64,000 nt of DNA from Ianthella basta (Eukaryota > Porifera > Demospongiae > Verongiida > Ianthellidae), in the NCBI GenBank assembly GCA_964019415.1, contig OZ025878.1:6262012-6326011 (forward strand), written 5' to 3'. Positions 12,001-24,000 of this stretch are shown here, one piece after another. The notes beneath the pieces were generated by a model, which saw only the letters and a list, made by a program, of their open reading frames with translations, was not told the origin of the DNA and did no database searches. Numbering within the stretch: the stretch's first letter is position 1; each line of letters begins with the position of its first letter. Position numbers and translations under genes: made by a program.

Positions 12001-15000
12001 ACGTATGTAAGTGTCCAGTTCTCTGAATACAAGGGTTCTGTGTTGCTGCAACCTAAACGTTTCTGTATAAGCAGTGCTTTCCCTACACACTTACAGTGGC
12101 CGTCAGGTCTCCATTTAGCAATGCTAATGGCTATGACCATGCTACTATCCTGAAACACTATTCGTGGTGGCCTCGTTTCTGGAGAAAGTACGTAGCTAGT
12201 TCCTCTAGCTGGTGGCGGCGAAAACAAGAACAGCACTTCTTATACAAGAGGCTCCTTCTGAGTTCTTGCGCATTCCTTCTGATCTGGTCCACTACACACT
12301 TGGCAACTTGCTCTGTGATACGCTGACTGGCTCGCTATTCGAAAGAGCATCTTTCAGTCAGAACAGAGTCAAACGTTCAATGGTTCAACGAAAAGCAGGC
12401 TTCTTGAAGTTACTTGGTCCTGCGCTGTCACTTATCACTTCCTTTTCACGCAGTACCTTTTGTTTTGTCATAACCTCCTGAGTCAATAAGCATCTGCCGT
12501 CGGTACCTAGAAATGACATTGTAGCTCGACGATTTAAACCTTTCTCGTTCAAAAAGCAGGCCAGTTATATTATGGCATACTCGGGCGTTAATCAAATTTA
12601 ATGCACTCGACACTTTGCGCCCTCGTGGGTTTTATTAGATGATGCCATCGCGGCCATAAATGACTATATATAACTTAATGCTGATCATGTGACATGTCGG
12701 AATGGGATCCTTTACAATAAGTCACATGACTGAAATCACTTAATGCACACTTTAGTGCTCATTAAGTTGTTAGTGCACACTTTTGACTACACCTTCCAGG
12801 CTTATATAGATGTACATGGATTCTTAGCCAAAAACAAGCTATTTGACTCTGTTCTGACTGACAATGCTCTTTCGAATAGCGAGCCAGTCAGCGTATCAAA
12901 GAGCAAATGTTGACCACCATTATTTTGCATCCGCGCCAAACAGAAGAAGTCCACCTCGCTGGAGATGGGTGCATGGAGTGAATTGCGTCACCTTTTGTTG
13001 TGTCCAGAATGGCGAAACAGCTAGGCGAGCACTTGTTGCTGCGCCCATATTGGAAAATTGGCTGAAGATGTAACACAGTTGGTAGAACGCTGCCCAGAAT
13101 GTTAGGAAAGTATTGGAAAATTCATAAAAGGGCTGTCCACAGTGTAGTGCTCTATGGGACTATGAATTGAGGGAGCGCTACATCTCTTCCACAGAACTGA
13201 GTGGTTAATTAGTACGTAACTAACATCATGTTTGAACACCGCGCCTCTGAATCTTATTAGACAGATGTCATGTGATAGGTTAGGTTATTTTTATTGAAAC
13301 AGGATAGTCCCATCAGCTCATATGGCTGGTCTGCCTGGGAGTCCTGAAAACAATACAATACAATACACACAAGCGATCAAAATTAAACATTTCTGACCAC
13401 ATTGGCAGGCGTTGCGTTGTTTACATTCAGCACTCTCGGATGACCAATAAAGGTCGCAGTTGCTTAATAATGCACTCACCTTTGGATCGTGTACTATGTA
13501 GCCTTGACCATTTATTGCGTCATCCTCGAGCTCTAAGATTAAACAGTTTAAAGATCTGCCAGCTGCGGTCTAAATATTACATATAATTATATTGGATCTG
13601 TCCCATTTCCATATCTCTTCCAACACTTCAGCTATACTGGATTACCTACCAAGGACTTCCCTTGATGTCAGCTTTCCAGCTGGGAGCAAACGACAGTTCT
13701 TCAATATCACTGTTGTTGATGATTTTTTTCTAGAAAACTCAGAGTACTTCAATGCTGATGTGAATGCCAGACCAGAAGATGTTTCCCGTGTTCTAATTGG
13801 AAGCCCCAAACAGGCACTCATTGAGATTCAAGAATTTGTTGACTGTGAGTGATTAACAGCACTAATACACTCTTTCACAAGTAATATATATCATACCTAG
13901 CTACATGCACTTAATTATTATTCAATCATGTAATTACTTATATTTATTGTGGCATTTGGGCTTCTTGTCCACAAGTCAAGATAAACTTCCCTCATGCAGT
14001 ATAGACTCATACCTCACATGGTAATCAGTAGTCAGAAGATTTGAAGGCAAATGCCATCCTTTCCGTTGTGGAGAGGGAGATAATATACTTTCAAGCAGTA
14101 TAAGGCCTATGTACGTATAACACAAGCATTCTCAGGAAGCAAAGCAATGGAAAACTATTTCCAATTAATTCATACTACACACAGGACACCCTGCCAGAGT
14201 CTCTTGTATGCCTATATATAGAGTGCTTCTTGTAGCAAAAACATTATCGAACAAAACGATCTCACTGTGTAATGCTCTTCTTGGTATTGGGGCAGATTGG
14301 CTGTTGTCTTTGCCCAACGGCAATTGATTAAACCGTCTACTTTGAATCTTTCCTTGTCCAACATCTAAGGCAATCAAGAGTTTTTACTTGAAAAGAACAC
14401 AGCTGTTATACACTTGAATCTTCTTCACACTAGCACACACAAAAGGAATTAGGCTGCAGGTTCACCTATTGGGCTGATCTGAAGGGGAGTCAAGATCGTA
14501 GGGAGTCAAGAAACAAAGGGCCAGAAGCGTAGAGACATTTGAAGAGCAGTGTAAGGAAATTAAGGGAGATGAAATGTAGAAAGGAATTTGTGGGAAAGAT
14601 TGCAGGGAAATTCATGAACAGCAGGTACTCTTCATCCACATCTCCTCTACTGCTCTGCCTGCTCTTTTATCTGTACATGCCTCAACTAACACCATCACCA
14701 TCTTTTCTTCATCACATCTATCCTGAAACCCAATCTACCATCTTTTCCATATGCTTCTCCAGTATCGCTCTCTCACTTGCCATCCTGCTACATCTCAACA
14801 AAAAGTGCTATTGTGCACAAACTCTTTCCTCTCTCTACAGCCCAACCCATCTGCCAGACTCTACCCTCAGCTCTGCCATCCCACCTCTATGTTTAGCCAA
14901 GATCTGTCTGAGGCTCTTTCTCTCTAACTGCACACACCTCAACCTACACCCTCTTCCCATCAGCCTCTGTAGCACCCCCAGCTTCGATCTTTCTTTTGCC

Positions 15001-18000
15001 TCTCATAACCACTCTTTCCTTACTTCCCTCTACACAAAATCTTTCAACATCTGACTAACGTCCCTCCCTGGCACTACTCCTATTAGCTTCTCTGCCACCT
15101 CACTTGTCCACCCAAATTTTACCTGGCCACATTTCAAGTCTTCCCACCACTTCACCTTGTTTTATGGTTGCTGTGCCTCTAGTGCCACCAACCGAATCAG
15201 CCTTTCGTCGTCCATACCCATTAGTACCTTCAACTAAAACTCGATGCACCTTCTCCTAGCTTCCCATATCAGTTTCGGAGCATCATCATCTCATACTGCA
15301 GAGCCACTCATGGGTGCCAACACCCCAACCCTAAAAATATCCTGGCTGCCCACATCTAACTTAATTGCTTGAGTGGACCCAACAGCCCCACATCTCAGCT
15401 CCATACAATAGCACAGACCCAGCCAAAGCCTCTAACAACTTCACAAATGACTCCCCTTTCACCTCCCCGACACTCATCCTGCAGCTCTTCAACCATGCAT
15501 ACAGGGTCCTTGCCCTTGCCTTTGCCCTCGGGTCCACCATTGCCCTACTTTCCACCTTTCAGTCCAATTCCTTCCAGACAGTACCATAGCTTGTTTTGCT
15601 TCACCCTATCATAGGCTTTTTTAAAGTCAATGAACACAGCAAACATCCTTCTAGCCGGCCATCATTGTTTGTCCCAGTAGAGCCACAGCCACAGATCTGA
15701 TCTCTACATCCTTGCCTCTCCTAAAACCACCCTGCTCTTCAGCTAATAATTGCCTTTCTACTACAACCTTCAAGAGCCTTTCTTGTATAATTACACACAT
15801 TACTTCGTACACCACTGACACCAGAGATATCCCAGTAATTAAACTCATTTGTTCTACAAGCTCCCTTAGAATTCTTCTTTGGTACTGGTACCACTGCACT
15901 ATACTTTTCCAAACTGATGAAACCATTCCATTGAACAAGCACCGATTGAACAGCTCCCACCAGCATTTCCCTGTTTGCCATTTCTGCCCTGAGACCATCT
16001 TTTCCAGCTGAGTCCTTAACTTTCTCTGCAAAGCCCATATTATTTCCTTCTTATGTAGTAAAGGCCCACCCAAAATATCACTCATCCACCAACCACTTTA
16101 TCCTTTCCTCTGTCTACCTCCTTAGGCATTAAGTACTTCATCAAACTGCATGTTTCTTCTAGACTGATACTGCCCTCTCCATGTTCTAACAGATCCTTCA
16201 GCATCAACAACCTTGCTTACAGCCACTCTATCTCCGTCCTTGTCTACCACTTTCAACCTCTTCACCATCTTCCACCACTTCCCTGGGTGCTTCGACAACC
16301 TTTCAAGTTCCACACATTTTGGTTCTCTTCTTTGCCCACCTGGCAGCTGTTTTAAAAGCCCTCCTCCTCTTCAGATATTCCTTCCTCAATTTCCTCCGCT
16401 CATCCAAACTCTTGCATATAAATATACTAGCTGACTATATACTAGCTCTTTGGGTGAGTTCCCAGCCTATCGCAACGCAGCAAGTCAGTCCCATTGAGCT
16501 ACCTGCACAAGTAGCAACGAAGGCTGGCTGCTAATGATGCTCCTTAAATGTAATGTCACCCTATATTGTTTGCTTTTCGTATGCACAGTCTATGTTGCAG
16601 TGCGTTTCAACCCTGCTGACTATACTGTGAAAGAAGGAGTGGATAGCATTGCTGTTATCACCTTGGAGGTACTTGGTGACCCTCCTGACTTCAACTTCAC
16701 TGTCACTGTGGTCACACAAGATGGAAGTGCTATTTGTGAGTCTTTCAAGCAGTTATCTAGCTTATTGCACTATTATTGCTTATTGCTTATTGAAGCCTGA
16801 ATAATATTGGAACAGCTGTTGAATGATTGCACTCCAGATAATACTTTCACTTCCTTCAGGCCAACAGAATGCAGTGTATACAGCTAGAATATATTTGCAC
16901 AACTCGTGTCCATCATCATATTCTTTTTACACACTCAACTCAGGTGGCTCAGACTATGAGTGTGAATGTTTCAATGTGACCTTCCCAGCTGGAGTGAATG
17001 TGATCAGCTTCAATGTGACCATCGTTGATGACATAATTGCAGAATGTGCCAAGTTTTTCACTCTTGATCTGGAGATCCCACCTCCGTCTGCAGCTATGGA
17101 TGTTCTCAAGGTTTCACCTGACACTGCAACAGTCAACATTAGGGATGATGATGGTGAGCATATTCATTGCATGATTCGTCTGTCAGTACAATGTGATTCT
17201 GAACTACTATCAACAAGTCCAGTCCATGCATCCCTTTTGTCCATGCAGTTGAACAGCTCATGATATCCCTTGATAGTGATGAGTATTCAATGAAGGAAGA
17301 CATTGGCTCTTTCATGGCTGCAGTCACTGCAACTCGAGCAGCAGATTTCCCATACACAGTCAACGTTCTCAGTACAAATGGAACTGCTCTTGGTAAGCAA
17401 GATAAATGTAGTATGTGCTTGATCAGTTAAGGGGACCTGTATATCTACAGTTACCAACACACACGCAAGCACATGGCAGTGCACTTACAATGTACGCTTA
17501 TGAATAATCTAGAAGAGTGATAGGAAATTTAAATGTTATTTGTCTGCTATTGTATCCTACTCTTCTCCAGTTGGTGACGACTATCAATCAGTTATGCAGC
17601 TCCAGCTAGATTTCGCTGCTGGTGAAACAAGAAAGGAATTCAATGTTACCATTGTGGATGACAACGTGATTGAGGATATGGAATCTTTCCAATTATCACT
17701 GTCCATTACAAGTAACATTATATCCAAAGGAGTACAGCTGGGACCCAATGCCACAGCCACTGTCACTATAAAAGACAACGATGGTGAGCTAATAGAGTTG
17801 TGCACTCACACGTGTGTATACTGCACTTGACTTCCAGCATCATTGATCCCTGTCATTGCTGTATACGTAAGCACACTCCAATTGTTCATGGTCTAGTAAT
17901 GGCTGACTAGTGGTAGTTGCAGCATTTACCTGTTCAACCTTTACCTGGAGTCACAGGAAGTATAACATTTGTACTTCAATGACAATGTGCCAAAGGTGTA

Positions 18001-21000
18001 TATAAAGGACAATCCATATTCCATTGAACAATATTTTGTAATGAACAATATGTTCCACTTCACAAGATTTACGCATTCGCATGGAGTGACAAAATGTGTT
18101 TCCTGCACAACCTAATGCCTTAACTTCTACTCTTTATATACTTGCTATAGTTGAAGTCAAGTTCAGTCGTGAGGTGGTGATCATCACTGAAGGTCGACAG
18201 GTGAACGTCACTGTGGTTGCCATGGGTGACCTTAGCTCTGCCTTATCCATTATTGTCATGGCAATAAATGGCACTGCTTATGGTAAGTTGGTCAGCAGAG
18301 ACCTCTACACTGTACAGATGTGCACAACATCAGCTGTTGTGTGTAGTTTCATCCTCCTAACACTACGTTTCAAATTTCTTTCACAGAAAACAGTGATTTT
18401 ACTGGGAATATGTGGCGAGTAAACTTCACGGCTACTGCCACTGAAAGTAGATTTACAATCCCTATCATACAAGACAGCATTACTGAAAACACTGAAGAGT
18501 TTTCTCTAAAGATAGTCATTGAGTCCCCATTGGATGAGCGTGTGTCTGTTGGAGAACCAAGTATATTGCGGGTCCTAATCACAGGTGTGTGCTGTATGTT
18601 TAATTCCTACCATTCTGTATTATTATATCCACTATTGGAATACATCTGTACCCCACTGAGTTCATACTTGCTGTTAAATATTATTACTTTGCTGTCAGTG
18701 GGTACTTAGTCTGACATGTTGTCTACTTGTTTGTCATTTCCTTACATTCCTGTTTAAACTGATCAGTAACTGTTGAAGTGGGTGACATTTGCTACATATG
18801 CAACAGGTTATCTTTGTTACATGCACGTGCACACTTAGCCAGATTATGTGTAGCAGTGTTATTTTGGGTAAAGTGAGTATGGCACTTTTCTTGGTAACTC
18901 TATTCCTCTTTCTCCACCTTCCATCTCTGCATCATGCATAATTGTACAATCTCAAGTAGTCTCTCTGGTCTATTCACTACCATAGCCTCATTGTCTTCCG
19001 GCTGTCTCCCGTGAACACAATGATGATGTTTGTTTATTACACAAGTTTTTCTCAGAAGCATCAGTGTGGGTGGATCAATAGATAGTGCCCTTTCAGCTGA
19101 AGCTGCTCTTCTATATATGGGGTCCTGCTATGGCTAATTTACCCTCCTTACTTACTCCTTCCACTTCCCCACTGTGCATTAATGCATGTATCCCTCCCAA
19201 TGCCTTATCCGTCCCATACATACTTTATCTCTCCTCCACCCTACCATCCTCACTTCTCTTCATATCTAAACATTTCACTACCTCTGTGAACTCCGCCTTC
19301 CTTCCACCAGTTTCAAATGTAATTCCATTTAGCTTCAGTTCCCATTATATATTCACTGCCAATCTTTTTAATGCTGAATTGATACTAAATGTTTGTTGAT
19401 CTCTGTACAGAGTGCATGTGCACGTCCTAGAGATTAGCTAATGATGCTCCTGAAATTTAATGTCACCCACTATTGTTGGCTTTTTCTCTTGCGCAGTCTT
19501 TCTTACGGTGCGTTTCAACCCTGCTGACTATACTGTGAAGGAAGGAGTGGATAGCATTGCTGTTATCACCTTGGAGGTACTTGGTGACCCTCCTGACTTC
19601 AACTTCACTGTCACTGTGGTCACACAAGATAGAAGTGCTATTCGTGAGTCTTTCTAGCAGTTATCTAACTTATTGCACCATGCAGGCTGAATAATATTGG
19701 AACAGCTATAGAATGATGGCACTCCAGATCTGATTCAATTCTTCCACTTCATTTAGGCCAAAAGAATGTAGTGTATACAGCAAGGATATATTTGTACTTC
19801 TCATGTCCATTATCATACTTTTTGTACACTTATCACAGGTGGCTCTGACTATGAGGATGGACATTTCAATGTGACCTTCCCAGCTGGAGTGAATGTGATG
19901 AGCTTCAGTGTGACCATCATTGGTGACAACGTTGCTGAACTTGCTGAGTTGTTTACTCTTGATCTGGAGATCCCAGCAGTAGCTGAAGCTATAGGTGTTC
20001 TGAAGGGTTCACCTTACAATGCAACTGTTAACATTATGGACGATGATGGTGAGTGCATTCATTGTATGATGCCCTTGTCAATACAATGTGATTCTGAACT
20101 GTCAGCAAGTCCAGTCCATGCATACCTTTTGTCCATGCAGTTCAAGAGCTCATGATATCCCTTGATAGCGATGAGTATTCAGTGAGGGAGGACGTTGGGA
20201 CCTTCATGGCTGTAGTCACTGCAACTCGAGCAGCAGATTTCCCATACACAGTCACTGTTGACAGTGCAGATGGAACTGCTGTTGGTAAGCAAGATAAATG
20301 TAGTATGTGCATGATCAGTTAAGGGGACCTGTATATCTACAGTTAGCAACAGCAACACACATGCAATTCACATAGCTGCACACATACAGTGTACGTCTAT
20401 GAATAATCTGGAAGAATGATTGGAAATCTAAATTAATTTTAGTTATCATTGTTTCCTTCTCTTATCCAGTTGGTGACGATTATCAACCAGTGGTGCTCCA
20501 GTTGGAATTTGCTACTGGTGATAAAAGAAAGGAAGTCAGTGTTTCCATTGTGGATGACAACATGATTGAGAGTATGAAATCTTTCCAACTGTCACTGTCC
20601 ATTACAAGTGATCATGACATTATTTCCAAGGGAGTGCAGTTGGGACCCAATGCTGCAGTCACTGTCACTATAAAGGACAATGATGGTGAGCTAATACTAG
20701 CTAATAAATACGCACCCGCAAGTGTGTATACTGCACTTGACTTAATTCCAGCATCATGGATCCCTGTCATTGCTGCATACGTAATCACACTCCAATTGTT
20801 CATGGTCTAGTAATGGCCGAGCTGACTAGTGGTGGTACTTGTATCAGTTACCTTTTCAACCTTCACCTGGAGTTACAGGAAGTATAACATTTGTACTTCA
20901 TTGACGATGTGCCAAAAGTGTGTACAAGGACAATCCATAGTCCATCAAACAATATTTTGGAATGCACAATATGTTCCACTTCACAAGATTTACGCATTCG

Positions 21001-24000
21001 CATGGAGTGACGAAATGTGTTCTCACATGTACAAACTAATGCCTTAACTTCTGCTCTTTTACTTGCTGTAGTGGAAGTCAAGTTCAGTCGTGAGGTGGTG
21101 ATCATCACTGAAGACGATGGACAGGCGTCTATCAATGTGATTGCTATGGGTGACCTTAGCTCTGCCTTTTCTGTTATTGTCATGGCAATAAATGGCACTG
21201 CTTATGGTAAGTTGGTCAGCGGAGACCACTGCACTGTGCAGATGTACACAACATCAGCTGTTGTGTGTAGTTTCAGCATTTTAACACTACGTTTCAATTT
21301 CCTTTCACAGAAAACATTGACTTCACTGGGAATATGTGGCGAGTTGACTTCCCAGCTCTAGCCACTGAAGGTAGATTTACAATCCCCATCATACAAGACA
21401 GCATTACTGAAAACACTGAAGATTTTTCTCTGAAGATTGTCATTGAGTCCCTATTGGATGAGCGTGTGTCTGTTGGCGAACCAAGTATTCTGCGGGTCGA
21501 AATTACAGGTGTGTGCTGTATGTTTAATTCCTACCATTCTGTATCCATTCATAGGAACACAACTGCACCCCACTGAATTCATACTTGCTGTCAGTTATTA
21601 TATATATAGTACTTTGCTGTCGGTGAGTGCTTAGTCTGACATGTTTTCTATTTGTTTGTTGTGTCCTTGCATTCCTGTGTTAAAGTTAAAGTGGGTGACA
21701 TTTGCTACGTGTGCAAGAGGTTATCCTTGTTACATATACATGCACTTATATACTTAGCCAGATTACATATGCACTTACTTACTAATAGCCAGATTATGTG
21801 TGTAGCAGTGTTATTTTGGGCAAAGTGACTATGGCATCTCTTCTTGGCCACTCCATTCCGCTCTCTCCACCTTCCATCTCTGCATCATATATAATTGTAC
21901 AGCCTCAAATAGTCTCTGGTCTCATCACTACCATAGCCTCATTGTCTTCTGGTTGTCTCCCATGAAATTTTCATTCTTGTGTCAGGATGTATGTTTATCA
22001 CACAAGCTTTTCTCACAAGCATCAGTGTGGGTAGATAGATAGTGCCCTTTCAGCTGAAGCTGCTCTTCTGTATACTGGGCCCTGCTATGGCCTACTTTAC
22101 CCTCCTTACTTACACCTTCCACTTCCCTGCTGTGCATTATTGCTTGTACTCCCCCCCCAATGCCTTATCCGTCCTACTCTTAATCTCCTCCATCCTACCA
22201 TCACCACTTCTCATCATACTCGAACATTTCACTACCTCTGTGAACTCTGCCTTCCTTCCACCAGTTTCAAATGCAATTCTATTTAGTTTCAGTTCCCATT
22301 ATATATTCACTGCCAATCTTTTGTGGCCTTATGGCATATGCATACTTAGAACACATTCCATACAGTGCTTGAATTGAATGTCTATGCTTCAAATGATATG
22401 AACGATATATATTACGTATGAGTAGGTATGGCCTTAGACTATGATGCAACAAATTGCTGTAATCTGATTGGTGAACGGAGGTGCTCTAAATCATTTATAT
22501 ATTCCACCCTCAATACCACCGCTGTTTGGTTAGATTAATTGTGCCTATGCTCATCAGTCATCAATCTTGGTCCTGTGCCAAATTAATGAAATTTAGTAAT
22601 TATTGCAAATGGAATGCATTCATTGAATGTGGAAATTCCTGATTATGTGTGCATGGGGTTAAATCTAATGCAGGACCTGGTACTACATACTAAGATACCA
22701 TGCAAATCAAGTTAAATTAATTCTACATTGCTACTGCAGTGGTCAGTTATAATTTCTCTGTTGCTGAGTATGAGATATCTGAGGTACAGCAGGAAGTTAC
22801 ACTGAAGCTGGTAGCAACCTTACCAGCTAAAGAAGAGTATTCTCGAACTGTACAATTGAAGAATGGATCAGCTGCTTGTAAGTTACAATGTCTTGTGAAC
22901 ACAAACATGTCATTGTAGTATCAATTTGCTAAAAGACATATGGTGTATACGTTACTCACAAACCTCCAAACAAACTGAAACTGTGCAATTTTATCATAAT
23001 AATACTTATGTGCTGTTGATGCTTCAAATTTGCCACAAGCTATGAAGAATACAGATTACCACAAGAAAAATGGCAGTAGCAAGCATGCGCAGGTAATATA
23101 CCATACTGCTTTAGAGATGTGTAATACCAAGAATCTCAGCAATCCAGGATCTCAGCAACTAGGGCCTACTGTGTGAAGTGAAGGTGGACAGAAGGTCTTT
23201 CTAATTATTATTTCCTTAATTGGTACCTTAATTGTAATAATGCAGCTTTTCTAACTAGCTCTTGACTTGATGTGAGAATTTCAGTTTTCCGTAATAAGTA
23301 TGCATGCATACTCTTGCACTGATAATAAAAATGATGAAGCACATTGCCAGGTAGGTAACTGATAGTTAAGACAGAAGTGGCACATGTTCTGCGCTGGAGA
23401 TCAAAATCTGTTATGCAAGAGTTTGACTGCTGTGAGTCTCACAACAGAGCTTTTCATGCATAATTATGCATATAAGTCCATAACACAGTGACTAGAATTA
23501 CAGGCTCATGCATTAATCATGTACAGTCATGTTGCCTCAGCTATAGATGTTCTGTGTTTCAGTGCATTTGATATGCACACCCTAAAACAAGTGATTCAAA
23601 ATGAGCCATATAAGAAAGTCACTATAATTATATGAAAGTTGGAGCTGGTAAAGAAAGACTGCAAGGAGACTACCTCAAGCTGTTCTGCTCCTATCTTGCT
23701 CCTGCAAGAGCTGCTGACCATGGGCTACCTCCAGAAGCAATCTCATCCTCTGTATACATGTTAGCCATTTCTATAGACTTTCCTGTAGTGGGCTTAAGAA
23801 TAGCTAGTTGCCTTGAAGAGATGGAACGTACTTGGCATAGAATGCACTACCTGAAACACATGCACGTGATCTTGACACTTGTCAGGAGCTTCAGCTTTCC
23901 TCTGTATAATATCTCTGAGTCCATGCCTTGTGTCTGCTTGGCACTTACACGCTGCATAGCTATAGACTTCCCTGGCAAGCATATATCATGCTATTGCAAT

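Larger units (their letters stand above)
10180..13844 (+). other. Calx-beta module 5, split by a 3.3-kb intron (exons 11-12)
   Basis: Exon 10180-10338 (first half, [20 protein letters not shown]) and exon 13632-13844 (second half, [20 protein letters not shown], then ENSEYF and IEIQEFVD). Both are phase 1. The last motif has lost the usual DDD end (EFVD), which may weaken Ca2+ binding at that site. Confidence 0.85.
16531..19371 (+). repeat. Tandem segmental duplication, copy A
   Basis: About 2.85 kb containing six exons (three Calx-beta modules) and their introns. It repeats as copy B at 19438-22322. Similarity runs through exons, introns and a LINE fragment near 19090-19370, so the unit duplicated as genomic DNA after that LINE inserted. 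Confidence 0.93.
19438..22322 (+). repeat. Tandem segmental duplication, copy B
   Basis: Second copy of the unit at 16531-19371, beginning with the same CTAATGATGCTCCT and ending at ATTCACTGCCAATCTTT. Exon lengths match copy A, apart from in-frame differences of 3 bp in two exons. Confidence 0.93.

Noticed and set aside
12096-12481. Overlapping plus frames in the 3.3-kb intron
   Set aside because: They overlap an inverted-repeat arm and show no domain or conserved pattern.
14539-15054. 171-codon plus-strand frame
   Set aside because: It is the antisense shadow of the LINE; the minus strand carries the recognisable motifs.
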